Shown here one piece after another: positions 16,051 to 27,054 of a stretch of 36,257 nucleotides of DNA. Source of the DNA: Methylococcus sp. (lineage in GTDB: Bacteria > Pseudomonadota > Gammaproteobacteria > Methylococcales > Methylococcaceae); the NCBI GenBank assembly GCA_007280285.1, contig QYQA01000072.1, positions 1-36,257 of the forward strand, in the 5' to 3' direction. The notes beneath the pieces are model-generated. The model was not told the origin of the DNA and made no database searches. It saw only the letters and a list, made by a program, of their open reading frames with translations. How positions within the stretch are numbered: the stretch's first letter is position 1; each line of letters starts with the position of its first letter. Both the position numbers and the translations under genes were made by a program.

Positions 16051-17912
16051 CCAAGCTCGACCACTCGATCAAGAGGAATCTGAAAGTATCTGGCCGCGGA
16101 ACCTGCATTACGGGCCATGCCGATAAAGAGCCGGATCCGCCAGAGCGCCATCAATGGCGAGGGCTTTGCAATCAGCGTCTCCCGACTCATGAAAAAATAG
16201 GTCTCGTTGGGATCTATCGTGATTTCACGGCTCGAGGAGCGGAGCGCCTTTTGTATATTGGGTGATTCTGCAAAGCCATAGTGAAGGGTGATCCGAAACA
16301 ACGAGTCAGCCAGCTTCTGAACGTCCCGCCGTTTTTCAGGCGCCACTCTCGGTAAGGGTTCGGTCACCACGCTCATGATGATGACATTGTCGTGGAGGGC
16401 TCTATTGTGGCGAAGATTATTCAATAGTGCGAGGGGAATACCCTGTCGGCTTAACGTCAAATAGACCGCCGTCCCAGAAACCCGAACCGGCGGTTGCGCC
16501 ACCGTCATGGCCAAGAACTCTTCCACGGGCATCGCCTTCTCCTGGAGTTTGTTCTGCAGCACCGAGCGCCCGCTTTTCCAAGTACTCAGGAGAACAAAGA
16601 CCACCGCACCAATCACCAGCGGAAACCAGCCGCCATCCGGTATCTTCGGGATATTGGCCCCAAAGAAAGCAAGATCGACCATCAAGAACAAGAGGGCAAC
16701 AAGACCACTCAGAAAGGCGTTCCACTTCCAAAGACTTAAGACCACCACAAAGGCCAAGATCGTATCAATCGCCATCGTTCCGGTGACCGCGATCCCATAG
16801 GCTGCCGCTAACTTGGAGGAGGACTGAAGACCCACAATCAGCACAATGACACCGACCATCAACATGGTGTTGATGGCCGGAACATAGATCTGACCCATCT
16901 CATCCTCCGAGGTGTACTTGATGGTCAGCCTGGGACAGAAACCTAATTGAATCGCCTGGGCTGTCAGCGAGAAGGCCCCAGAAATAACCGCTTGGGAGGC
17001 AATCACGGTCGCGAGTGTCGCCAGTATGATCATGAACGACAGCCATGCGGGTGGCACCATCAGGTAGAAGGGGCTACTGATGGCTGCGGGATCTCGGGTC
17101 AACAGGGCCGCCTGACCAAAATAATTGAGCATCAAAGCAGGGAGCGCCACATAAAACCACGCTTTCCGGATCGGAATCCGGCCAAAGTGTCCCATATCGG
17201 CATAGAGGGCCTCGCCGCCCGTCACCGATAAAACGACCGCCCCCAGGGTCAAGAATCCATGCCAGCCGTTCTCTCTAAAGAAGTCAACCGCGCGCCTAGG
17301 ATCAAGCGCTCTAAGCACTTCCGGGGTTTCAAGGAGACTTTCAAGGCCAATGACCGCAAGACTCGAAAACCACAAAAGCATGATGGGCCCGAACAACTGG
17401 CCTACCTTGCCGGTCCCATGATGCTGAGATCGGAACAAGAGAATAAGAACCGCTAGCGCGATGGGAATGATGAAGTCATGCAACTGCGGTTTTAGGACCT
17501 CAAGCCCCTCAACGGCACTCAAAACGGAAATCGCAGGAGTAATGACCCCATCACCATAGAACAGTGAAGCCCCCATGAGTCCAAGACCTATGAGCAATGC
17601 CTTAAGTCCAGGGCCCAGTCGCGCTTTCTGCGTCACCAACGACATCAAGGCCATAATACCGCCCTCGCCCTTGTTGTCAGCCCGCATGATAAAGACAACG
17701 TATTTCAGCGAGATCACGATAAGGACCGACCAGAACACCAAAGACAGAATACCCAGAATATTCTCATCGGAGGGCAGCACAGGATGACTCCCACCAAAGC
17801 ATTCCTTGAGGGTATAGAGAGGGCTGGTACCGATATCACCAAACACGACCCCGAGTGCTGCGACGATCAATCCCTTGGAATCTCTTGACGGCTGCCCGTG
17901 GTGAAGACTCAT
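16032..17912 (-). CDS. kup: Low-affinity potassium transporter Kup
   Basis: A 626-aa KUP/HAK/KT-family K+/H+ symporter of the cytoplasmic membrane. The N-terminus has the family signature ALGVVFGDIGTSPLYTLKECF, then SLKYVVFIMRADNKGEGGIMAL and GASLFYGDGVITPAISVLSA. About 12 helices are followed by a soluble C-terminal domain from about residue 470 (PPVRVSGTAVYL). Length matches E. coli Kup (622). A GGAGAGGG ribosome site precedes the ATG. tex lies 21 nt upstream on the same strand, so the two are probably co-transcribed. Confidence 0.95.
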   Translation of the reverse strand: MSLHHGQPSRDSKGLIVAALGVVFGDIGTSPLYTLKECFGGSHPVLPSDENILGILSLVFWSVLIVISLKYVVFIMRADNKGEGGIMALMSLVTQKARLGPGLKALLIGLGLMGASLFYGDGVITPAISVLSAVEGLEVLKPQLHDFIIPIALAVLILLFRSQHHGTGKVGQLFGPIMLLWFSSLAVIGLESLLETPEVLRALDPRRAVDFFRENGWHGFLTLGAVVLSVTGGEALYADMGHFGRIPIRKAWFYVALPALMLNYFGQAALLTRDPAAISSPFYLMVPPAWLSFMIILATLATVIASQAVISGAFSLTAQAIQLGFCPRLTIKYTSEDEMGQIYVPAINTMLMVGVIVLIVGLQSSSKLAAAYGIAVTGTMAIDTILAFVVVLSLWKWNAFLSGLVALLFLMVDLAFFGANIPKIPDGGWFPLVIGAVVFVLLSTWKSGRSVLQNKLQEKAMPVEEFLAMTVAQPPVRVSGTAVYLTLSRQGIPLALLNNLRHNRALHDNVIIMSVVTEPLPRVAPEKRRDVQKLADSLFRITLHYGFAESPNIQKALRSSSREITIDPNETYFFMSRETLIAKPSPLMALWRIRLFIGMARNAGSAARYFQIPLDRVVELGTQVMI

Positions 17913-17933
17913 ACTGGTCCCTCTCCTCTGTTC

Positions 17934-20234
17934 TCAGCGTTTGAAAGCCTTGCCCAAAGCCTCTGCCATCGCCCCGCGGGGGGGTAAAGCCGCCGGAGGC
18001 GGCCTTTTCCCTCGCGCGTCCTTTTGATCAGAACCCTGCGGCCTTTCAGCGTGATGGGACTTCTCTTCAGGTGGCGCCTCTCGCTTCATGCTCAGAGCGA
18101 TACGTTTTCGGGTGGCATCGACCTCCAAGACCTTGACCTTCACCACGTCACCCGCCTTGACGATGTCCCTTGGATCCTTGACGAATTGATCAGCCAGATG
18201 AGAGATATGAACGAGACCATCCTGATGCACGCCGATATCAACAAAAGCACCGAAATTGGCCACATTGGTCACGACCCCTTCGAGCATCATCCCTGCCTTG
18301 AGATCCTTGAGTGTGGATACATCGTCCTTGAAGGCGGCGGTCTTAAATTCAGGCCGCGGATCACGTCCAGGCTTCTCCAGTTCTTTGAGGATGTCCTTGA
18401 CCGTGGGTAACCCGAACCGATCGTCCACATAGCGTTCAGCTTCGAGTGACCTCAAAAAATCGCTGTTACCGATCACGGCACGCACATCTCGTCCGGTCGC
18501 TGCCGCCATGCGGGTGACCAAAGGGTAGGCTTCCGGATGGACGGCGGAGGCATCTAGTGGGTTTTCCCCCTGCATGATGCGAAGAAATCCTGCAGCCTGT
18601 TCAAAGGTTCGGTCACCAAGCCGCGGCACCTGACGGAGTCCTTCCCGGGTCGCGAAAGGCCCATGCTGATCCCGATAATCGACGATGTTTTGGCTGATAG
18701 TGGCCGATAATCCTGACACATATCGCAAGAGGGCAGAGGAGGCCATATTGACATCCACCCCGACCGCATTGACGCAATCCTCGACAACGGCGTCGAGGCT
18801 TTTTGAAAGGCGCAGTTGATTCAGATCGTGCTGGTACTGCCCTACCCCAATGGCCTTGGGTTCGATCTTGACCAGTTCAGCCAGGGGATCTTGAAGGCGG
18901 CGAGCAATCGAGACTGCGCCCCTCAAGGTCACATCAAGATCAGGAAATTCAAGGGCCGCCAGTTGAGAGGCGGAATACACCGAAGCCCCAGCTTCAGACA
19001 CCGATACCTGTGTGAGTCCAAGATCCGGGTGGGCACGCGTCAGCGCTTGGACTAATTGATCGGTCTCTCTTGATGCCGTGCCATTACCAATCGCCACTAA
19101 TTCGACCTGATGCTGGCGAGCGATTGTGGCCAGAACGTCAAGCGAGGGATCCCATTCCTTACGGGGAACATGGGGATAAATAGTCGCTGTCGCCAAAAGC
19201 TTACCGGTTTCAGCGACCACGGCGACCTTAACCCCGCTCCGAAGCCCAGGATCAAGGCCCATGGTCACCTTAGGCCCTGCCGGTGCAGCCAGAAGAAGGT
19301 CCTTGAGATTCCGGGCAAAGACCTGAATGGCCTCCTCCTCGGCGAGATCCTTCAGTCGTTGCTTCAAATCGAGATCAATCTTCGGGAGCAATTTGATACG
19401 GTAGGCATCATGAACACAATCGATGAGCCATTCATCAGCCGGCCGCCCCTCGAAACGAATCCCCTCTTTTTCTTGGATGAATCCCTTGGCCAAGGCATGG
19501 GCCCTCTCCTCATCCCGTCCTGGCTTCAGGGTGAGATCGAGGATGTCCTCGTTACGGCCCCGATAAAGGGCCAGAAGACGGTGCGATGGAATGTGGGCAA
19601 GCGGCTCTCCATAGTCGAAATAATCTCGAAACTTGGCGCCCGAGATTTCTTTACCCTCTTTGACCTTGGCGATCAAAAAACCCTGATCCCAGATCTTTTC
19701 CCGCAACCCACTGACGGTGATCGCATTTTCAGAGAAATGCTCCATCAGAATCTGGCGGGCCCCCTCCAGCGCTTGCTCCACCTCGCCAATACCCTGTTCG
19801 GGATTGAGATAAGGGAAAGCAAAAACCGCAGGAACCATCTCAGGCTTTGCCAATAACCCCATAGCCAGGGGCTCAAGGCCTGCCTCTCGGGCCATCTGAG
19901 CTTTGGTGCGGCGCTTGGGCTTATAGGCAAGATAAAGATCTTCGAGCAGTGTTTTGGTCTCCGCGGCCAGGATCGAAGCCTTCAATTCAGGCGTCAGCTT
20001 ATCTTGTTCAAGGATGCTGGACAGAATGGTTTGACGTCGTGCCTCAAGCTCCCGAAGATAATAAAGACGCGTCTCCAGAAGCCTGAGCTGGCTGTCGTCC
20101 AGTGAGCCGGTCGCTTCCTTCCGGTAACGAGCGATAAAGGGAACGGTGGCACCTTCATCAAGAAGACGGACCGCGGCCACCACCTGAGTCGGTTTGACCG
20201 ATAGTTCGTCTGCAAGTCGGGCCATGATGTCCAT
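17934..20234 (-). CDS. tex: Tex RNA-binding protein
   Basis: A 766-aa cytosolic nucleic-acid-binding protein of the Tex/YhgF family, linked to transcription and RNA turnover. The N-terminal helical part has EGATVPFIARYRKEATGSLDD. It is followed by the YqgF-like RNase H-fold domain (TMGLDPGLRSGVKVAVV), helix-hairpin-helix repeats (VGVDVNMASSALLRYVSGLS and IVDYRDQHGPFATREGLRQV) and a C-terminal S1 domain (LEGVVTNVANFGAFVDIGVH). The last 40 residues are charged and low in complexity. Length is normal (about 770). The start may be M1 or M4 (20225); no ribosome site decides. It leads an operon with kup. Confidence 0.95.
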   Translation of the reverse strand: MDIMARLADELSVKPTQVVAAVRLLDEGATVPFIARYRKEATGSLDDSQLRLLETRLYYLRELEARRQTILSSILEQDKLTPELKASILAAETKTLLEDLYLAYKPKRRTKAQMAREAGLEPLAMGLLAKPEMVPAVFAFPYLNPEQGIGEVEQALEGARQILMEHFSENAITVSGLREKIWDQGFLIAKVKEGKEISGAKFRDYFDYGEPLAHIPSHRLLALYRGRNEDILDLTLKPGRDEERAHALAKGFIQEKEGIRFEGRPADEWLIDCVHDAYRIKLLPKIDLDLKQRLKDLAEEEAIQVFARNLKDLLLAAPAGPKVTMGLDPGLRSGVKVAVVAETGKLLATATIYPHVPRKEWDPSLDVLATIARQHQVELVAIGNGTASRETDQLVQALTRAHPDLGLTQVSVSEAGASVYSASQLAALEFPDLDVTLRGAVSIARRLQDPLAELVKIEPKAIGVGQYQHDLNQLRLSKSLDAVVEDCVNAVGVDVNMASSALLRYVSGLSATISQNIVDYRDQHGPFATREGLRQVPRLGDRTFEQAAGFLRIMQGENPLDASAVHPEAYPLVTRMAAATGRDVRAVIGNSDFLRSLEAERYVDDRFGLPTVKDILKELEKPGRDPRPEFKTAAFKDDVSTLKDLKAGMMLEGVVTNVANFGAFVDIGVHQDGLVHISHLADQFVKDPRDIVKAGDVVKVKVLEVDATRKRIALSMKREAPPEEKSHHAERPQGSDQKDARGKRPPPAALPPRGAMAEALGKAFKR

Positions 20235-20267
20235 CGATAATCGTTCTCGGGTTCGGCGGTATAGCTG

Positions 20268-20295
20268 AAAAAAAGGCCACTTATCGCGGCCTTTT
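20268..20295 (-). terminator. Terminator of the tgt-yajC-secD-secF operon
   Basis: On the minus strand, an AAAAGGCC - 9 nt - GGCCTTTTTTT hairpin with a run of seven T lies 23 nt after the secF stop and before tex. The matching A/T flanks could also make it work for plus-strand transcripts. Confidence 0.85.
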
Positions 20296-20317
20296 GAATA
20301 TTATTTCTTCCTAAGGA

Positions 20318-21265
20318 TCAGGGACGACCGTCTTCGGCGCCTTCTTTTTCAGGGACCAACAGGTCGGCCCGGCTCACGCCAAGCTTATAGGCCAGTGCCG
20401 TCGCCACATAGATCGATGAATAGGTCCCCACAAAGATACCAATCACCAGGGCGATGCCGAAGTTCCGCAGCACCTCACCCCCCCAGATCGCCATCGCCAT
20501 CGCCGTTAAGAAGGTCAAAAACGACGTCATCAGGGTTCGACTTAAGGTCTCGTTGATGGACTGATTGATGATCTCCAGCGTATCGGCACGGCGGATTTTT
20601 CGGAAATTCTCCCGCACCCGGTCAAACACGACGATGGTGTCATTCAGGGAGTACCCCATAATGGTCAGCACAGCGGCCAATACCGTGAGATCGAAATCGA
20701 GCTGGAAGACGGAAAACAAACCGACAATCACAGTGATGTCGTGGAGCGTCGCGAGGATCGCTCCCAGTGCGAATCGGTACTCAAAACGCCAGGCGACATA
20801 GATCAAAATGAACACGGTGGAGGCCAAGAGCGCGATGAGACTGCCCTCCACCAGATCATCACCGACCTGAGGCCCCACAAACTCGACCCGCTTAATATCG
20901 GGGCGGTCTTCGACATTCTTGTTCAGGGCATCCATGACCTGCGTCCGCATCTCCATGCCTTTTTCGCCCCGCTTCAGTGGTGCAAGCCGAATCAAGACGT
21001 CCTTGGTCGTCCCAAAATTCTGGACCGTGGGATTTGAGAAGCCAGCCGCCTCGAGATCACTGCGAATAGCGTTGAGATCTGCAGGATGTTGATAGCCTGC
21101 TTCAATCACCGTCCCGCCAGTAAAGTCCACTGCAAAATTCAATCCCTTGATCGTCAATGAACCAATAGCAATGACGCTCAGCGCGAGGGATGCGACGACA
21201 GCCGTCCCGCGCCATTTCATAAAATCAATGGCGTAGTGCCGTTGGGTAACCGTATTTGCTGACAA
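20318..21265 (-). CDS. secF: Protein translocase subunit SecF
   Basis: A 315-aa membrane protein that, with SecD, pulls secreted proteins through SecYEG using the proton gradient. Six helices are predicted. The signature GLNFAVDFTGGTVIE is near residue 45, and VVFDRVREN lies in the conserved helix-linker, followed by the NETLSRTLMTSFLTFL segment. Length matches the family. It is 53 nt after secD and just before the operon terminator. Confidence 0.96.
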   Translation of the reverse strand: MSANTVTQRHYAIDFMKWRGTAVVASLALSVIAIGSLTIKGLNFAVDFTGGTVIEAGYQHPADLNAIRSDLEAAGFSNPTVQNFGTTKDVLIRLAPLKRGEKGMEMRTQVMDALNKNVEDRPDIKRVEFVGPQVGDDLVEGSLIALLASTVFILIYVAWRFEYRFALGAILATLHDITVIVGLFSVFQLDFDLTVLAAVLTIMGYSLNDTIVVFDRVRENFRKIRRADTLEIINQSINETLSRTLMTSFLTFLTAMAMAIWGGEVLRNFGIALVIGIFVGTYSSIYVATALAYKLGVSRADLLVPEKEGAEDGRP

Positions 21266-21318
21266 GACTATCTACTCCTCAATATAGTTGAAACCGCGTT
21301 CTGAATCCGCCTTCAAGG

Positions 21319-23160
21319 CTAAATCCAGAGCTTGGCAGCACGCTTTTGCCCGTAGATGAAATTCACCATCATCCGGGTGCAGCTGACGGCGGTGAACAGC
21401 GACGTAATGATGCCGATGGTCAAGGTGACGGCAAAGCCCTTCACGGGACCAGAACCAATCCCAAACAGCATGACCGCTGCAATCAGATTGGTGACGTGAG
21501 AATCCCAGATGGTCGCGAAAGCTCGATCAAAGCCAGCATAGATGGCGCCCTGAGGGGATGCACCATTGCGAATTTCTTCCTTGATGCGCTCATAGATCAA
21601 AACATTGGCGTCCACCGCCATTCCCACCGTCAGGGTAATCCCTGCGATACCTGGAAGGGTCAGAGTCGCTTGCATGGCGGATAAAATGGCCAGGATCAAG
21701 GCCACGTTAAACAACAGCGTAATGTTCGCGACGATCCCGAAAACTTTGTAGTAAAAAAGGACGACCAAGGCCACCAGCAGGAAGCCGATCTCGAAGGATC
21801 GAACACCCTGTGCAATATTTTCCTTACCGAGGCTTGGACCGACGGTGCGCTCCTCGACAATGTCCACGGGTGCGGCCAAGGCTCCTGACCGCAGCAACAG
21901 CGAGAGATTACGTGCTTCATCCGTGCCATCAAGACCGCTGATTTGGAATCGCTTGCTGAAGCGGTCGCGAATGGTGGCGATATTAATGACCTCTTCGACC
22001 GTCCGCTTGGTTGTCACCTTCTTACCGCCCACTTCCTTGGTCTCGTTCTTGTTCTCGATGTAGACCACGGCCATCGACTTATTAATGTTCTCCTTCGTCG
22101 TATCCGCCATCTTTCGGGCACCCGGACCATTGAGGGTAATAAAGACCGCGGCCGAGCCTGACTGCTGCTCAAGCCCTGATGAGGCATCGATGATCTGGTC
22201 ACCCGTCACGATAATCTTTCGCTGCAGCAGCACCGGCCTGCCTTGGCGGTCTTTGTAAAGCTTCGAACCAATCGGCGTCTTGGTCTCGTCCGTTGGCGTT
22301 GGATGGTCGGCATCCACCATTCTGAATTCAAGGGTTGCCGTGGCACCCAGGATTTCCTTAGCGCGGGCAGTATCCTGGACCCCCGGCAGCTGAACCACGA
22401 TTCGATCATCGCCTTGCTGCTGGATGACCGGCTCTGCAACACCGAGTTCGTTCACACGATTTCGCAGCGTGGTCACATTTTGGGCCACAGCCAGGCGACG
22501 GATCTCCCGAGCTTCGGTATCGCTCATTCGACCATTCAAGGTCGTGCCGTCTTCATCAAAGACTAAGCCACGCACTTCTCGTTTGAGCGTACTCTCAGCC
22601 TGCCCCAGGGTATTGGCATCTTGGAACTTGATCTGGATCACGTGGTTGTTGCGATCGACCGAACCATAGTGGATTTTGCTATCTCTGAGCAGGGTGCGGA
22701 TATCTTCTGCATAGCGCTCTTCCGCCTGCTTGATCGCGGCGTCCATGTCGACTTGCATCATGAAGTGGACACCACCTCGAAGGTCAAGACCAAGATACAT
22801 AGGTCCCGCGCCAATCCGCCGGAGCCAATCAGGGGTTGCCGGTGCCAAATTGAGTGCCACCGTGTAGCGACCCTCGAAAGTGGCCCCGAGGGTGTCCGAT
22901 GCCTTTAACTGCGCGTCCGTATCCTCAAACCGGATCAACAACCGTTTATCCGACAGCTCGACCGCCTTAGGCGTCAAGCCGACCGCCGTCAGAGACTTCT
23001 CGGCGGTTGCGACCAGATTCTGGTCCAAAAGAGCACCTCGAAGCGGTGACAGCTGGACCGAAGGATCCTCCCCAAAAAAATTTGGCAGGGCATAGACCGC
23101 CGCAAGGACAAGGATGAGGGAGATGAGACTGTTTTTCCAGAGAGGAAAATGATTACGCAT
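21319..23160 (-). CDS. secD: Protein translocase subunit SecD
   Basis: A 613-aa membrane protein, partner of SecF. TM1 (PLWKNSLISLILVLAAVYALPNF, shown here only as the first helix region near residues 6-26) is followed by the large periplasmic P1 region with GLDLRGGVHFMMQVD. Five C-terminal helices follow, with GMAVDANVLIYERIKEE, the site of the proton-coupling Asp. Length is typical of gammaproteobacteria (615). It lies 70 nt after yajC. Confidence 0.96.
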   Translation of the reverse strand: MRNHFPLWKNSLISLILVLAAVYALPNFFGEDPSVQLSPLRGALLDQNLVATAEKSLTAVGLTPKAVELSDKRLLIRFEDTDAQLKASDTLGATFEGRYTVALNLAPATPDWLRRIGAGPMYLGLDLRGGVHFMMQVDMDAAIKQAEERYAEDIRTLLRDSKIHYGSVDRNNHVIQIKFQDANTLGQAESTLKREVRGLVFDEDGTTLNGRMSDTEAREIRRLAVAQNVTTLRNRVNELGVAEPVIQQQGDDRIVVQLPGVQDTARAKEILGATATLEFRMVDADHPTPTDETKTPIGSKLYKDRQGRPVLLQRKIIVTGDQIIDASSGLEQQSGSAAVFITLNGPGARKMADTTKENINKSMAVVYIENKNETKEVGGKKVTTKRTVEEVINIATIRDRFSKRFQISGLDGTDEARNLSLLLRSGALAAPVDIVEERTVGPSLGKENIAQGVRSFEIGFLLVALVVLFYYKVFGIVANITLLFNVALILAILSAMQATLTLPGIAGITLTVGMAVDANVLIYERIKEEIRNGASPQGAIYAGFDRAFATIWDSHVTNLIAAVMLFGIGSGPVKGFAVTLTIGIITSLFTAVSCTRMMVNFIYGQKRAAKLWI

Positions 23161-23230
23161 GTTAACTGCCTATGAGCGCGACGACGTGAAAGCGGTCGGC
23201 GGAAACGTGAGAGGAACCTTAGGATGACTT

Positions 23231-23572
23231 TTAGGCCTTTTTTCTGGCCTTGAAGGTCCCCTTGGGAAGCAGGGAAACAACGGCATTCCGCTGGACATGG
23301 ACATGAACGTTATCAGCCAACTCGAGTTCCACGAAATTGTCATCAAGATCAATGACACGACCTAAAAGTCCACCCGAAGTCACGACTTCACTCCCCTTAC
23401 CCAAAGCATCGACCATTTTCTTATGTTCCTTGGTCTTGCGCTGCTGCGGCAGGATAAAAAGGAAGAAAAAGGCCGCCATGATTCCGACCGGCAGGATCAT
23501 ACCGACAAAGCCGGGGTCCTGTGCTGCGGCAGGGACGGCTTCAGCCAGCGCATCTGAGATGAAAAAACCCAT
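23231..23572 (-). CDS. yajC: Sec translocon accessory subunit YajC
   Basis: A 113-aa single-helix protein. A hydrophobic segment (about 24-43, ILPVGIMAAFFFLFILPQQR) is followed by the cytosolic block RKTKEHKKMVDALGKGSEVVTSGG and LLGRVIDLDDNFVELEL, all characteristic of YajC. It sits between tgt and secD in the classic order. Confidence 0.95.
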   Translation of the reverse strand: MGFFISDALAEAVPAAAQDPGFVGMILPVGIMAAFFFLFILPQQRKTKEHKKMVDALGKGSEVVTSGGLLGRVIDLDDNFVELELADNVHVHVQRNAVVSLLPKGTFKARKKA

Positions 23573-23611
23573 GGACTTACTCCTAACAATGAGTGGCGAA
23601 TAAACCTCGGA

Positions 23612-25647
<2,036 letters not shown>

Positions 25648-25653
25648 ACAATA

Positions 25654-25688
25654 AAAAACCCGCTAGGCCTTCTGGTCTGCGGGTTTTT
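25654..25688. terminator. Bidirectional Rho-independent terminator
   Basis: AAAAAACCCGC and GCGGGTTTTT flank an inner AGGCC/GGTCT stem with a TTCT loop, giving about ten pairs with T-runs on both strands. It lies 6 nt after the pseudogene stop and 31 nt beyond the tRNA-Leu 3' end, so it suits both. Confidence 0.88.
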
Positions 25689-25719
25689 ATATTTCTTCGG
25701 TTCTCGTTGAACCTATGAT

Positions 25720-25804
25720 TGGTGCCGATGGTCGGATTTGAACCGACACGACTTGCGTCACCACCCCCTCAAGATGGCGTGTCTACCAATTTCACCACAT
25801 CGGC
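25720..25804 (-). tRNA. tRNA-Leu (anticodon GAG)
   Basis: An 85-nt class II tRNA with a long variable arm and an encoded CCA. Acceptor GCCGATG/CATCGGC, D-arm GGTGAAATTGGTAGACAC, anticodon stem CCATC/GGTGG (one G-T pair) with loop TTGAGGG giving GAG, T-arm GGTTCAAATCC. It is 35 nt after secG on the same strand, the order also known in E. coli (secG-leuU), and may be cut from the tpiA-secG transcript. Confidence 0.96.
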
Positions 25805-25839
25805 TAAATCATCAAACGTCGATTACGCGAACCTGAAGC

Positions 25840-26217
25840 CTATGGCTTGCCAGCGGGTTTTGCGGGAGGGACCACAGCTGGAACGTCACTCTTGACGGGC
25901 GGCTGGGGTTCGATCGCTATCGGCGGAAGATCGCGCTGCTGAGGTGCTAAGACCTCCGGCGCATCCATAATATCTTGGACCTTATTATCCTTGTTGGCTG
26001 CCAGATAGGCAAGACTCAGGCTGGTCGTAAAGAACACGGTTGCCAGAATGGCCGTCGTTCTAGAAAGAAATGATGAGGCGCCTCGTGCACCAAACACAGA
26101 GTTGGATGCGCCACCAAAACCTGCCCCGGCATCGGCCCCGCGCCCTTGCTGCAGAAGAACGAGACCCACGATTGCAATGGCAATCAGGACATGGACAACC
26201 ATTATGAACTGATACAT
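25840..26217 (-). CDS. secG: Protein translocase subunit SecG
   Basis: A 125-aa membrane subunit of SecYEG. The first helix (VVHVLIAIAIVGLVLLQQGRG) and the conserved loop GADAGAGFGGASNSVFGARG are followed by a second helix (about 53-70). The C-terminal 50 residues are Pro/Ala/Val-rich and not conserved. It lies 12 nt after tpiA, is co-transcribed with it, and precedes tRNA-Leu. Confidence 0.95.
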   Translation of the reverse strand: MYQFIMVVHVLIAIAIVGLVLLQQGRGADAGAGFGGASNSVFGARGASSFLSRTTAILATVFFTTSLSLAYLAANKDNKVQDIMDAPEVLAPQQRDLPPIAIEPQPPVKSDVPAVVPPAKPAGKP

Positions 26218-26229
26218 GCTGTTTTCCTG

Positions 26230-26979
26230 TTACGGAGCCAGGCAAATGGCTAAGAATGATGCTGCATCAAGGGAAGCTCCCCCGATCAGGCCGCCGTCTA
26301 CATCCGGCTGACTAAAGAGTGCTGCGGCATTGTCCGCCTTGACGCTACCACCGTAAAGAATCTGCAGCGTGGACGCCACATCGGCATCAAGGGCTTTAAT
26401 CTTTGAGCGGATGTACGCATGAACTTCTTGCGCCTGCTCGGCCGATGCCGTGCGACCGGTACCAATCGCCCAAACCGGCTCATAAGCAATCACGGCTTGG
26501 CGAAGTGATCCAACACCTGAGGTGGCGATCACCGCATCGAGCTGGGCATCAATCACCGTGAAGGTACGCTCAGACTCCCGTTCTTCGAGCGTTTCACCGA
26601 CGCAAAGGATCGGCGTCACCCCATGGCCAATGGCCTTGGCATAGCGCGCAGCGACCAAGGCATCAGTTTCGCCATAGATGGCGCGGCGCTCAGAGTGACC
26701 GACCAAGGCAAGGCTGCAGCCGACATCTTTCAACATGATCGCTGAGATCTCACCGGTGTAAGCACCCGCATCGTGATCAGCCACATTCTGCGCGCCTAGC
26801 TGCACGCGACCGGCTGCCGTCGCGGCCAGATCCGCAATGTAAATGGCAGGTGGGCACACGCCGACATCTGTCTTTGCATCCGCCGGCAAACCCGCGACGA
26901 TCTCTTTGAGCAGCCTCTGAGAACTGGCGCGGTCACCATTCATTTTCCAGTTACCGACCACCAATCGACGACGCGACAT
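26230..26979 (-). CDS. tpiA: Triosephosphate isomerase
   Basis: A 249-aa TIM-barrel enzyme that interconverts DHAP and glyceraldehyde-3-phosphate. Active-site blocks are intact: VGNWKMNG (Lys), ALVGHSERR (His), AYEPVWAIGTG (Glu) and the phosphate-binding YGGSV and GGLIGGASL. I chose ATG 26979 (MSRRRLV), 7 residues inside the longest frame, because GGGAG lies upstream at normal spacing. It leads the tpiA-secG-tRNA-Leu unit. Confidence 0.97.
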   Translation of the reverse strand: MSRRRLVVGNWKMNGDRASSQRLLKEIVAGLPADAKTDVGVCPPAIYIADLAATAAGRVQLGAQNVADHDAGAYTGEISAIMLKDVGCSLALVGHSERRAIYGETDALVAARYAKAIGHGVTPILCVGETLEERESERTFTVIDAQLDAVIATSGVGSLRQAVIAYEPVWAIGTGRTASAEQAQEVHAYIRSKIKALDADVASTLQILYGGSVKADNAAALFSQPDVDGGLIGGASLDAASFLAICLAP

Positions 26980-27012
26980 GTTACTCTCCCTCAGAACCAA
27001 GTAAATCCCGCA

Positions 27013-27041
27013 AGTCTACCGGCATTAGCTCAGAACTTCAA
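27013..27041 (-). promoter_or_regulatory. Probable tpiA-secG promoter
   Basis: On the minus strand, TTGAAG (27036-27041) and TAGACT (27013-27018) are 17 bp apart and 33 nt ahead of the tpiA start. Two direct GCATTAGC repeats (27022-27029 and 27042-27049, 20 bp apart) bracket the -35 box and might be a regulator site. Confidence 0.5.
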
Positions 27042-27054
27042 GCATTAGCCCCTT

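Noticed and set aside
16427-16800. Several open frames opposite kup
   Set aside because: They are antisense to the intact kup gene, compositionally biased and without recognisable domains.
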